This document shows, in pieces, positions 1 through 8,110 of a DNA stretch of 64,000 bases. Below the pieces are notes generated by a model that did no database searches, was not told the origin of the DNA, and saw only the letters and a program-made list of their open reading frames with translations. Position numbers and translations under genes: made by a program. The first letter of the stretch is position 1; every line of letters begins with the position of its first letter. The DNA is from Halobaculum halobium (GTDB lineage: Archaea; Halobacteriota; Halobacteria; Halobacteriales; Haloferacaceae): positions 682,001 to 746,000 of the forward strand of contig NZ_CP126158.1 in NCBI RefSeq assembly GCF_030127145.1. Direction: 5' to 3'.

Positions 1-789
1 GACCTCGCCGGGACGCTCATCTGCCTGCCCGTGTTGAACGTCCCCGGCTTTCTCGCCCAACAGCGATATCTCCCGGTGTACGACCGCGACTTGAACCGCT
101 CGTTCCCCGGGTCGGCTGACTCGACGAGCGCGAAACGGATGGCCGCGCGCATCTACACTAACTTCATCGAGCCCTGCGACTTCGGCCTCGACTTCCACAC
201 GTCGACGCGGGGGCGGACGAACATGATCCACGCACGCGCCGACATGGCCGACTCCGACGCCGCCCGACTCGCCCGCGCGTACGGGACGAACGTCATCATC
301 GACAGCGAGGGCTCGTCCGGGATGCTCCGAACGGAGGCGGTGACCGACGGCATCGCGGCGATCACCGTCGAGATGGGCGAGGCACACCGCTTTCAGCGAA
401 CGCTCATCGACGAGGCGCTCTCTGGCGTGCGCTCGACGTTCGCCGAGTACGGCATGCTCGACGCCGAGCGTGTTCGGTGGCCCGGCTGGCGGACGGTGAT
501 CACCGACGCGCGCGAAAAGACCTGGCTGCGGGCCGACGCTGGCGGGATGGTCGACATGCACTTCGAGCGGGGATCGCTCGTCCACGAAGGAGACACCGTC
601 TGCACCATCACGAACCCGTTCAAGGACGACAACATACTTGTCGAGGCACCGTTCACCGGGCTGCTCGTCGGGATTCTCGAGAACCCGGTCGTGTACCCCG
701 GTAACCCGCTGTGTCATCTCGTCCAACTCGACGACCGGACGCGACGTGTCGTCGAATTGGACCAGAGTCCGTCCGGGACTGTCGAGTAA
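1..789 (+). CDS. succinylglutamate desuccinylase/aspartoacylase family protein (5' end outside window)
   Basis: The frame is open from the first base, so the N-terminus, which would carry the first zinc motif (GxHGxE in this family), is upstream. The visible 262 residues show the family signatures: DLNRSFPG about 25 residues in and the zinc-ligand context DFHTSTRG about 40 residues later. The C-terminal third (GGMVDMHFERGSLV, then EGDTV) looks like the barrel-sandwich domain that follows the catalytic fold in AstE/AspA proteins. These are zinc carboxypeptidase-fold (M14-like) enzymes that remove acyl groups from amino-acid derivatives. The exact substrate cannot be read from sequence. It is convergent with the next gene, 54 bases apart. 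Confidence 0.85.
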   Translation, partial: DLAGTLICLPVLNVPGFLAQQRYLPVYDRDLNRSFPGSADSTSAKRMAARIYTNFIEPCDFGLDFHTSTRGRTNMIHARADMADSDAARLARAYGTNVIIDSEGSSGMLRTEAVTDGIAAITVEMGEAHRFQRTLIDEALSGVRSTFAEYGMLDAERVRWPGWRTVITDAREKTWLRADAGGMVDMHFERGSLVHEGDTVCTITNPFKDDNILVEAPFTGLLVGILENPVVYPGNPLCHLVQLDDRTRRVVELDQSPSGTVE

Positions 790-843
790 GGGGAGGACCC
801 AGTAGTCGCGTCCGCGCCGAGACGCGGGTGCCGTTTCTTTGCG

Positions 844-1812
844 TCACGCAACGACCCTGAGGTCGGGAGTCACGACCACCTGCTTGTCGCCGTTCGGTGG
901 CTCGAAGGCGACGGAGCCATCGTCCCGATGACGCGCCCGCCACGAGAGGAACGTCCCGAACCGTCGCCAGGCCCCCTCGCCGTCGGCGGTTCGACCGTCG
1001 GTGTGTTCGGCGGCGTCCGACGCGGTTCCGACGGTCTCCGGTCGGGTGCCGACGGCGTCGCCTCCGCCGCCGGCGTCGACACCGTCGGCCGCGGGGTTTC
1101 CGAACAACGGGTGAGTGATGCGCCCCCTGCCGCACGTCTCACACACGACCTCCGCGAGGGCGGGATAGGCGGTGTGGCAGTCGGGACAAATCCCGTCGGT
1201 CGCGTGGTCGGGACACCGCGTGAGGCGTCCGTCGACGCCGCCGCCGCACTCCAGACATATCCCCTCGATCATGGGTCGAAGCCGGCGTTCGAACACCCGG
1301 TGGGCCCGGTGGACCAGCGGTGTCGGGTCCAACCGCTCGACGATCGTCGGCGGCAAGACGATCCCGGAGAGCGTGCCCGACGGGCACTCGTCAGCGCCGA
1401 AGAGTCCCTCACACGCCGCACAGCAGGTGAACAGGTGGTGGTCGGTGTAGATCACGTGCACGTCACCTCCGCAACGGGGACACCGAGCATCGACCGGCTC
1501 GGCGTCGAGTTCGGCGTCGCCGTCGACGATACCGCGTTCGAGCAGTCGGACCGTCTCCCGACCGGGCTCGCGCAGCCGATAGCCGTTCGGCGTCTTCTCG
1601 ACGAACCGACCGGTGAGTTTCCCGAGGTGGTAGCTGAACTTCCCGCTGTCTTCCTCACCGACGGTTCGACGGAGATCACTGTACGCCATCGGGTCGGTCC
1701 GCGGGCCCGCGCGCGACTCGCGCTCAGCGAGCGCGCGGAGGATCGACAGGCGGAGGTCGTCGCCGAGAAACGAGAACGCGTCGACCGCGCGGTTGGTCGA
1801 ACGACCGGTCAC
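844..1812 (-). CDS. ArsR-like winged-helix regulator with multiple zinc ribbons
   Basis: A protein of about 322 residues. The first 90 residues form a winged helix (AFSFLGDDLRLSILRALAE, then SDLRRTVGEEDSGKFSYHLGKL), the usual haloarchaeal ArsR-type HTH. The rest carries cysteine pairs typical of zinc ribbons: CPRCGG, CCAACEG, CLECGGG, CPDCH and CETCGRG. The open frame extends 57 codons further upstream, but that part is arginine-rich and unlike the gene. A GTG at 1812 is preceded by a TATA-like element (TTATATC) near 1835-1842, which is right for a leaderless transcript, so 1812 is the preferred start. Likely a cytoplasmic transcriptional regulator; its targets are unknown. It is divergent from sdhC, which makes the sdh operon a possible but unproven target. 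Confidence 0.75.
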   Translation of the reverse strand: MTGRSTNRAVDAFSFLGDDLRLSILRALAERESRAGPRTDPMAYSDLRRTVGEEDSGKFSYHLGKLTGRFVEKTPNGYRLREPGRETVRLLERGIVDGDAELDAEPVDARCPRCGGDVHVIYTDHHLFTCCAACEGLFGADECPSGTLSGIVLPPTIVERLDPTPLVHRAHRVFERRLRPMIEGICLECGGGVDGRLTRCPDHATDGICPDCHTAYPALAEVVCETCGRGRITHPLFGNPAADGVDAGGGGDAVGTRPETVGTASDAAEHTDGRTADGEGAWRRFGTFLSWRARHRDDGSVAFEPPNGDKQVVVTPDLRVVA

Positions 1813-2021
1813 TATCGCTCCTGCGGCGCGCGCCGATATAACTTTCACGCAGTCGGACACGTTCGACGGCAGCGGCGCTATCGGGGCGTACACGGGTCGA
1901 ATCGGGCTTCTGTGGACGCGCCGCGGCCTGGCGTTCGGATATCTCACGGCGCCGATCGTCGCGCGGGCGTGCGGGGGCGTCACGTAACTACTATACCCCC
2001 ATAGGCCGGAGCGACAGACGT

Positions 2022-2447
2022 ATGAGCCAGTCGTATGACAGGGGCCTCGTCGAAGACTTCGGCCGGTGGCGGGAGTTTTCGGCGGGGATGTGGGCCTGGG
2101 TGTTCCACAAGTTCACGGGCTGGGTGCTCGTGGGCTACCTGTTCACCCACATCGCCGTGTTGAGCACCGCCATCTCCGCGGCCGGACAGACCCAGCGCAT
2201 CGCCGCCGAAAACGACGTGTACACCACGGTCATCGTCATGCTGGAGAGTCTGCTGGTCGTCCGTATCCTCGAGGTCGGGCTGCTTGCGGTCGCCGTCTTC
2301 CACATCCTGAACGGCTGCCGCCTGCTGCTGGTCGATCTGGGGATCGGACTGGAGAGCCAGGATAAGAGCTTCTACGCGTCGCTGATCTTGACCGGCGCCA
2401 TCGTCGTCGCGTCCGTCCCGACGTTCCTCGCGGGGGTGTTCGGCTGA
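2022..2447 (+). CDS. sdhC: succinate dehydrogenase cytochrome b subunit SdhC
   Basis: First gene of sdhC-D-B-A. The 141-residue protein has three predicted membrane helices (roughly 25-50, 65-95, 112-138) and the family start [20 protein letters not shown]. Histidines in LFTHIAV and FHILNG are candidate haem ligands. With SdhD it forms the membrane anchor of complex II and hands electrons from succinate to menaquinone. A TATA-like ACTATAC lies at about 1989-1995, some 28 bases before the ATG, which marks the operon promoter. The stop overlaps the start of sdhD (ATGA arrangement), which implies translational coupling. Confidence 0.93.
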   Translation: MSQSYDRGLVEDFGRWREFSAGMWAWVFHKFTGWVLVGYLFTHIAVLSTAISAAGQTQRIAAENDVYTTVIVMLESLLVVRILEVGLLAVAVFHILNGCRLLLVDLGIGLESQDKSFYASLILTGAIVVASVPTFLAGVFG

Positions 2448-2818
2448 TGGCCGAGCGCTACTCCTCGTTCGAGAAGGGCGGGCGCCGATGGCTGTGGCAG
2501 CGCATCACCGCCGCGTTCCTCGTGGTGGTGCTCGCGTTCCACTTCTTCCTGCTCCACTTCGTCAACCACGCCGACGAGGTTTCGTTCCTCGCGTCGAGCG
2601 CGCGGATGACGGACCTCACCTACTACTCGCTGATGGTGCTGTTCCTGATCACCGCGACGTTCCACGGCGTCAACGGCGTCTACAACGCCCTCGAGAACCA
2701 GGGACTGACCGGGGCGAAGAAGCAAGCCGTCAAGTACACGCTGATCGCGGCGAGCCTGGTGCTCGTCGTGCAGGGGATCCGCACCGCAAACGCCTGGGCG
2801 GGCTTCCCCACCTTCTGA
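2447..2818 (+). CDS. sdhD: succinate dehydrogenase membrane anchor SdhD
   Basis: Second anchor subunit, 123 residues with three membrane helices. The start WLWQRITAAFLVVVLAFHFF and the later HGVNGVYNALENQG match haloarchaeal SdhD. It overlaps sdhC by one base and sits two bases before sdhB, so the operon is tightly coupled. It pairs with SdhC to hold the haem and quinone site of complex II in the membrane. Confidence 0.92.
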   Translation: MAERYSSFEKGGRRWLWQRITAAFLVVVLAFHFFLLHFVNHADEVSFLASSARMTDLTYYSLMVLFLITATFHGVNGVYNALENQGLTGAKKQAVKYTLIAASLVLVVQGIRTANAWAGFPTF

Positions 2819-2820
2819 TA

Positions 2821-3720
2821 ATGAGTACACAAGTTCCAGAGACGGAGACGGAAACCGAGGCAGAGACCGAGGTTGAGCACAGCGAGCCGCTGGCGCCCGC
2901 ACAGGAGGAGCGGATGCGCAAGAAGGCCGAGGCCCGCGCCGACCGCGAGGAGCGCGCGCGCCGGGAGGCCGCCGAGCGCGCCGACGGCGACGAGGACACC
3001 TTCCACCTCAAGGTGTTCCGCTTCGACCCCGAGGTCGAGGGGAAACAGGAGCCGCGCTTCGACGACTTCCACGTCCCGTACGAGAAGGGGATGACCGTCC
3101 TCGACGCGCTCATCTACGCCCGGGACACGTTCGACTCCTCGCTCACGTTCCGGCACTCCTGCCGGCAGGCGATCTGCGGGTCGGACGCGCTGTTCATCAA
3201 CGGCCGCCAGCGACTCGGCTGCAAGACGCAGCTGTCGGACCTGGACCAGCCGGTTCGCGTCGAGCCGCTCCCGCACGCCGAGGTCGAGAAGGACCTGGTC
3301 GTCGACATGGACCACTTCTACGACCAGATGGAGGCGGTCGAGCCGTACTTCGACGCGGACGAACTCCCGGACGGCGAGTTGGACGAGCAGCGCCAGTCGC
3401 GGGAGAACCGCGAGAAAGTGAAGATGTCGACGCGCTGTATCTGGTGTGGCGCGTGCATGTCCTCGTGCAACATCGCCGCGGGCAACAACGAGTACCTCGG
3501 TCCCGCCGCGATCAACAAGGCGTATCGCTTCGCGATGGACGAGCGCGAGGGCGAGGACCGCAAGCAGCACCGGCTCAACATTCTCGAACAGGAGAACGGC
3601 GTCTGGCGGTGTCAGACCCAGTTCTCGTGCACCGAGGTGTGCCCGAAGGACATCCCGCTGACCGAACACATTCAGGAGCTCAAGCGCGAGGCGGTCAAGA
3701 GCAACCTGAAGTTCTGGTAG
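2821..3720 (+). CDS. sdhB: succinate dehydrogenase iron-sulfur subunit SdhB
   Basis: 299 residues from the ATG two bases after sdhD; the longer open frame that runs back through sdhD is ignored. The [2Fe-2S] domain has CRQAICGSDALFINGRQRLGC split over the usual spacing. The ferredoxin-like half has CIWCGACMSSC and CQTQFSCTEVCPKD for the [4Fe-4S] and [3Fe-4S] clusters. The first 60 residues are an unusual extension: an ET/EA-rich stretch followed by a charged, probably coiled segment (EERMRKKAEARADREERARR), absent from bacterial SdhB. It carries electrons from the SdhA flavin to the membrane subunits. A 156-base gap separates it from sdhA. Confidence 0.95.
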   Translation: MSTQVPETETETEAETEVEHSEPLAPAQEERMRKKAEARADREERARREAAERADGDEDTFHLKVFRFDPEVEGKQEPRFDDFHVPYEKGMTVLDALIYARDTFDSSLTFRHSCRQAICGSDALFINGRQRLGCKTQLSDLDQPVRVEPLPHAEVEKDLVVDMDHFYDQMEAVEPYFDADELPDGELDEQRQSRENREKVKMSTRCIWCGACMSSCNIAAGNNEYLGPAAINKAYRFAMDEREGEDRKQHRLNILEQENGVWRCQTQFSCTEVCPKDIPLTEHIQELKREAVKSNLKFW

Positions 3721-3876
3721 GTTCGCCCCGGTCAGCTACCCGAACCGGCACGCGATTGAAGTAGCCCGAACCCCAAGCGAACTCGACGACGAACCGTGGG
3801 GGTTCGGCGAGGACGGACGACCATCGAACGCAGCGACACCGACCGAACGCAGCAACACGGACACAACACACGACAC

Positions 3877-5724
3877 ATGTACGAACACGACGTCATCGTG
3901 GTCGGCGCCGGCGGCGCGGGACTCCGCGCTGCCATCGCCGCCCAGGAGGAAGGCGCGGACGTGGCAATCGTCTCGAAGCTCCACCCGGTTCGCAGTCACA
4001 CCGGCGCCGCGGAGGGCGGGATCAACGCCGCCTTGCGCGAGGGAGACTCGTGGGAGGACCACGCCTACGACACGATGAAGGGGTCGGACTACCTCGGCGA
4101 CGCCCCCGCCATCGAGACGCTCTGTACGGATTCCCCGAAAGAGGTCATCCAGCTCGAACACTGGGGCATGGCGTTCTCCCGCGAGGAAGACGGCCGCGTC
4201 TCACAGCGCCCGTTCGGCGGCCTCTCGTTCCCGCGGACGACGTACGCGGGCGCCGAGACGGGCCACCAGCTGCTCCACACGATGTACGAGCAGCTCGTCA
4301 AGCGCGGCATCACCGTCTACGACGAGTGGTACGTCTCCGACCTGGCCGTCACCGACGAGGAGCGCCCGGAGGACCGCACCTGCCACGGCGTCGTCGCCTA
4401 CGACATCCAGAGCGGCGAGCTGTCGGGCTTTCGCGCGACTGAGGGCGTCATCCTCGCGACCGGCGGCCTCGGCCAGGTGTTCAGCCACACCACGAACGCC
4501 GTGGCCAATACGGGCGACGGGGTGGCGATGGCCTACCGCGCGGGGGTCCCCATCGAGGACATGGAGTTCATCCAGTTCCACCCGACGAGCCTGCCCAGCA
4601 CGGGCGTGCTCATCTCCGAAGGCGTCCGCGGTGAGGGCGGCATCCTCTACAACGCCGAAGGAGAGCGCTTCATGTTCGAGTACGGCTACGCGAGCAACGA
4701 CGGGGAGCTGGCCTCCCGCGACGTCGTCGCCCGCGCGGAGCTGAGCGAAGTCGGCGAAGGGCGCGGCATCGACGACGAGTACGTCCACCTCGACATGCGC
4801 CACCTCGGCGAGGAGCGCATCACCGACCGGCTGGAGAACATCCTCCACCTCGCGAAGGACTTCGAGGGCGTCGACGGGCTGGAGGAGCCGATGCCGGTCA
4901 AGCCGGGACAACACTACGCGATGGGCGGCATCGAGACGGACGAGAACGGCGAGACGTGCGTCGGCGGGCTGTACGCCGCCGGCGAGTGCGCCTGCGCCTC
5001 CGTCCACGGCTCGAACCGCCTCGGCGGCAACGCGCTGCCGGAGCTCATCGTCTTCGGGAAGCGCGCGGGCGCTCACGCCGCCGGTAAGGACTTGGGCACC
5101 GCGGAGATCGAGACGGGTCAGCGCGGCGAGTACGAACTCGGCGAGGTCGACACGCCCGTCCAGCCCGGCGAGGTCGAGCCCGCGGGCGGCGACGCGGTCG
5201 CCGACGGCGGCGTGGCCGCCGAAACGGGCTCCGGCAACGGCCACAACATCGTCGAACGCGCGGTCACTCGCGAGCGAGAACGCGTGCAGTCGCTCATGGA
5301 GAAAGACGAAGGCCTCCAGCACGCCGAAATCCGCTCGGACGTGCAAGAGTCGATGACGGAGTACGTGAACGTCTTCCGCGAGGAGGACGGCCTCAAGCAG
5401 GCGCTCGAAGACATCGCGGAGGCGCGCGAGCGCTACCAGGACGTGTTCGTGAAGGACCCCTCGCGCACGTTCAACACCGATCTCATCCAGACGCTGGAGA
5501 CGCGCAACATCCTCGACCTGGCGGAGGCCATCACCCTCGGCGCGCTCGCTCGCGACGAGTTCCGCGGCGCACACTGGCGCGCTGAGCACCAGGAACGCCG
5601 CGACGAGGAGTGGCTCAAGCACACGATGCTGTCGTGGAACGACGGCACGCCGGAACTGTGGTACAAGCCGGTCATCCTCGAGGGCGAGGACAAGAAGTAC
5701 GAGCCGAAGATCCGCTCGTACTGA
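3877..5724 (+). CDS. sdhA: succinate dehydrogenase flavoprotein subunit SdhA
   Basis: 615 residues from the ATG at 3877, where MYEHDVIVVGAGGAGLRAA begins the FAD-binding Rossmann motif. RSHTGAAEGGI contains the histidine that carries covalent FAD in this family. HPTSLPSTGVLISEGVRGEG and HGSNRLGGNALPEL are the substrate and capping-domain signatures. A low-complexity acidic insertion (around residues 425-455, PGEVEPAGGDAVADGG) interrupts the helical domain, as often in haloarchaea. It oxidises succinate to fumarate. It is last in the operon; the 156-base gap before it may hold an internal signal, but none is clear. Confidence 0.95.
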   Translation: MYEHDVIVVGAGGAGLRAAIAAQEEGADVAIVSKLHPVRSHTGAAEGGINAALREGDSWEDHAYDTMKGSDYLGDAPAIETLCTDSPKEVIQLEHWGMAFSREEDGRVSQRPFGGLSFPRTTYAGAETGHQLLHTMYEQLVKRGITVYDEWYVSDLAVTDEERPEDRTCHGVVAYDIQSGELSGFRATEGVILATGGLGQVFSHTTNAVANTGDGVAMAYRAGVPIEDMEFIQFHPTSLPSTGVLISEGVRGEGGILYNAEGERFMFEYGYASNDGELASRDVVARAELSEVGEGRGIDDEYVHLDMRHLGEERITDRLENILHLAKDFEGVDGLEEPMPVKPGQHYAMGGIETDENGETCVGGLYAAGECACASVHGSNRLGGNALPELIVFGKRAGAHAAGKDLGTAEIETGQRGEYELGEVDTPVQPGEVEPAGGDAVADGGVAAETGSGNGHNIVERAVTRERERVQSLMEKDEGLQHAEIRSDVQESMTEYVNVFREEDGLKQALEDIAEARERYQDVFVKDPSRTFNTDLIQTLETRNILDLAEAITLGALARDEFRGAHWRAEHQERRDEEWLKHTMLSWNDGTPELWYKPVILEGEDKKYEPKIRSY

Positions 5725-6068
5725 GCCGCTCGCCCGTCTTCGGGCTGGTCGTCGCGATCTCTCGATTCCTGGTCCGTTCGATTCGATCCGGTTCTCTCTC
5801 GCTCCATAGTCACGTCACAGCACGTCGTAGTCGGTCTCCGACCGCTGCGCGCGCCGACACCTGTTCACTCTCCGGTCCCCTAATCAGAGTGAGGACTCCT
5901 CGCCGTCAGGAGTCGAAACGCGGCCCCGATGACACCCAGAATCCGTTCACTCGTATTCCGATACCGTTCGATATCGACCGGTACGGGACGCGATTGAGGT
6001 GTTTTCGAGACTTTCGACGAACGTCGTACCACAGTTTTACACGTGTCGAAGTACACGCTGAAATCACG
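5725..6068. other. intergenic region with a perfect short inverted repeat
   Basis: No gene is visible in 344 bases between sdhA and the small HTH gene. It holds T/C-rich runs just after sdhA (around 5783-5800), suitable for archaeal termination. A perfect inverted repeat GACTCCT - 7 bases - AGGAGTC lies at 5894-5914, and a shorter hairpin GTCGG-TCT-CCGAC at 5830-5842. A TATA-like TTTTAC at about 6035-6040 fits the promoter of the next gene. Confidence 0.6.
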
Positions 6069-6314
6069 ATGACTACGACACACGCCGACGCCACGCCGAC
6101 GCAGGCAACGACGCCGATGACGCAGCTCCCCGATGGGGTTTCTTCTCCCCGGGCGAAGCTGGTGTATCTGTACCTCGCAACGCACGGTGCAGTTCCCGAA
6201 GACGACCTCTGTGACGGGCTGTCGATGAAGCGGATCTCGTTGTACTCCATCCTGAAGACCCTCCGCGAGGCAGGACACGTCGAGAAAGCGAACGATCGCT
6301 ACGCGCTGGCGTAG
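6069..6314 (+). CDS. small winged-helix DNA-binding protein (MarR/TrmB-like)
   Basis: 81 residues from the ATG at 6069. After a Thr-rich N-terminus of about 25 residues comes a winged helix: RAKLVYLYLATHG, then DDLCDGLSMKRISLYSILKTL and REAGHVEKANDRYALA. A TATA-like box 30 bases upstream supports this start rather than the longer open frame. Small single-domain HTH proteins of this type are common in haloarchaea; the target is unknown. It converges on livF, 72 bases away, so it is not part of the transporter operon. Confidence 0.75.
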   Translation: MTTTHADATPTQATTPMTQLPDGVSSPRAKLVYLYLATHGAVPEDDLCDGLSMKRISLYSILKTLREAGHVEKANDRYALA

Positions 6315-6386
6315 GGCCGACCCACGGGACACGAGCGGGGCGATCCGCCTCGGTGTGACACAACTCGCGACCGCGGCCCGCAGGCG

Positions 6387-7250
6387 TCAGCCGCCGAGGA
6401 AGTCCTTGCGAACCTGTTCGTCGTTCAACAGCGCGTCGCCGGAGTCGACGTACGCGTTCTCCCCGTTCACGAGGACGTAGCCGCGGTCACAGCGGCGCAG
6501 CGCCTGTTTGGCGTTCTGCTCGACCATGAGGACCGCCGTGCCGTCGTCGTTGATGCGGTCGATGCGGTCGAACATCTCCTGTACCAAGTCGGGGGCGAGT
6601 CCGGCGCTCGGTTCGTCCAGCAGCAGGAGGTCGGGATCGAGCATGAGCGCGCGACCCATCGCGAGCATCTGGCGCTGGCCGCCGGACATCGTCCCGGCGC
6701 GCTGGTCCGAGCGTTCCCGGAGGATCGGGAATCGGTCGTAGATGACTTCGATCTGGTCCTCCGGCACCTCGTCGAGGATGTACGCGCCCATCTCCAGGTT
6801 CTCCCGCACCGAGAGGCTCTCGAACACGTTGTCGTTCTGGGGAACGTAGCCGATCCCCTCGTGGATGATCTCGTCGGGCGAGCGACCCTGGATCTTCTCG
6901 CCGTCGAACTCGATGGTGCCGCCCATGTACGACGTCAGCCCGAAGACGGACTTCATGACGGTCGACTTCCCGGCGCCGTTGGGGCCGACGATGGTGACGT
7001 ACTCGCCGTCGCCGACGTCCATGTCGACGTCCGTGAGGATCTGTAGGTCGCCGTAGCCGGCGTCCAGGTCGCGGACCTGAAGCAGGCTCTCCTCGGGCAT
7101 CGTCGCGTCTGCGGCCCGCGTCGCGCCCGCAGTGGCGTCGGCGTCGTCGGAGACGATTTCGGCGGCGTCGTCACCCTCGTGGGTCGCCTCGCTCCCCGCA
7201 GGGCTCGAGGGCTCGCTTCGCTCGATCTCGCCCTCGCCCTCGCGGCTCAT
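6387..7250 (-). CDS. livF: branched-chain amino acid-type ABC transporter ATPase LivF
   Basis: 287 residues. After a 50-residue acidic, Ala/Thr-rich N-terminal extension comes the ABC ATPase: Walker A VGPNGAGKST, Q-loop GYVPQND, signature MSGGQRQMLAMGRAL, Walker B LLLLDEPSAGL and the H-loop region VEQNAKQAL. It hydrolyses ATP to drive the LivH/LivM pore in the cytoplasm. It starts inside the livG stop (ATGA overlap). The same frame is open far upstream through livG into livM; see the livM entry. Confidence 0.9.
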   Translation of the reverse strand: MSREGEGEIERSEPSSPAGSEATHEGDDAAEIVSDDADATAGATRAADATMPEESLLQVRDLDAGYGDLQILTDVDMDVGDGEYVTIVGPNGAGKSTVMKSVFGLTSYMGGTIEFDGEKIQGRSPDEIIHEGIGYVPQNDNVFESLSVRENLEMGAYILDEVPEDQIEVIYDRFPILRERSDQRAGTMSGGQRQMLAMGRALMLDPDLLLLDEPSAGLAPDLVQEMFDRIDRINDDGTAVLMVEQNAKQALRRCDRGYVLVNGENAYVDSGDALLNDEQVRKDFLGG

Positions 7251-8110
7251 ACGTCGCCTCCGAGGTACGCCTCGACGACGCGTTCGTCGCTCGTGATCTG
7301 TTCTGGGGTGCCCTCCGCGAGCACCGACCCCTGGTGCATGACGATGACGTGTTCGCAGTTGTTCATGATGACGTCCATGTCGTGTTCGACGAAGAGGAAC
7401 GTGTTCCCCCTGTCGCGAAGCTCGTGAATCCGGTCGAGCAGCTTCTCCTCCAGCGTCGGATTGACGCCGGCCAGCGGCTCGTCGAGCAACACCATCTCGG
7501 GATCGGTCATCAGCGCGCGCGCCATCTCCAGCAGCTTGCGCTGACCACCCGAAAGCGTGCCCGCGTACTCCTGGGCGAGGTGGTCGATCTCGAAGAACTC
7601 CAGCTGCTGCCACGCTCGTTCGAGGAGTTCTTTCTCCTGTTCGACGACGCGGTCGCGCAGTCCCGGCACGACCGCGTTGGTGAGCCGCTCGCCGACCTGC
7701 CCGTTCGGCGCCAGCATCATGTTCTCCAGCACAGTCATCTCCGGGAGCTCCCGGGCGATCTGGAACGTCCGCACGAGCCCCTGCTGGGCGATAGCGTGGG
7801 GCGCCATGCCGGTGATGTCGGTCCCCTGGAACGTCACCCGTCCCGACGTGGGCGTGTGGACGCCCGTGATGCAGTTGAACGTCGTCGATTTGCCGGCGCC
7901 GTTCGGGCCGATCAGCCCGGTGAGTGACCCCTCGGCGACGGAGAAGCTCGCGTCGTCGACGGCGGTGATCCCGCCGAACGTCTTGCGGAGGTTCTCGACG
8001 ACCAGCGGGTGCTCGTCGACGTCGCGTGCGCCCTGTGCGGTCGCCGACGTCGATTCGGCCGCGGTCGCGTCGGCGTCCGTTCCGCCGGCCGCGTCGCCGT
8101 CGGCGCTCAT
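7247..8110 (-). CDS. livG: branched-chain amino acid-type ABC transporter ATPase LivG
   Basis: 287 residues from the ATG at 8110, preceded by the ribosome binding site GGAGGTG five bases upstream. The N-terminal 45 residues are acidic and Ala-rich, followed by VVENLRKTFGGITAVDDASF, Walker A IGPNGAGKST, signature LSGGQRKLLEMARAL and Walker B VLLDEPLAGVNP. AGVNP and the FVEHDMDVI H-loop are typical of LivG rather than LivF. It is partner to LivF in an HMGF-type importer. Its start codon lies where the livM stop would be expected. Confidence 0.92.
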   Translation of the reverse strand: MSADGDAAGGTDADATAAESTSATAQGARDVDEHPLVVENLRKTFGGITAVDDASFSVAEGSLTGLIGPNGAGKSTTFNCITGVHTPTSGRVTFQGTDITGMAPHAIAQQGLVRTFQIARELPEMTVLENMMLAPNGQVGERLTNAVVPGLRDRVVEQEKELLERAWQQLEFFEIDHLAQEYAGTLSGGQRKLLEMARALMTDPEMVLLDEPLAGVNPTLEEKLLDRIHELRDRGNTFLFVEHDMDVIMNNCEHVIVMHQGSVLAEGTPEQITSDERVVEAYLGGDV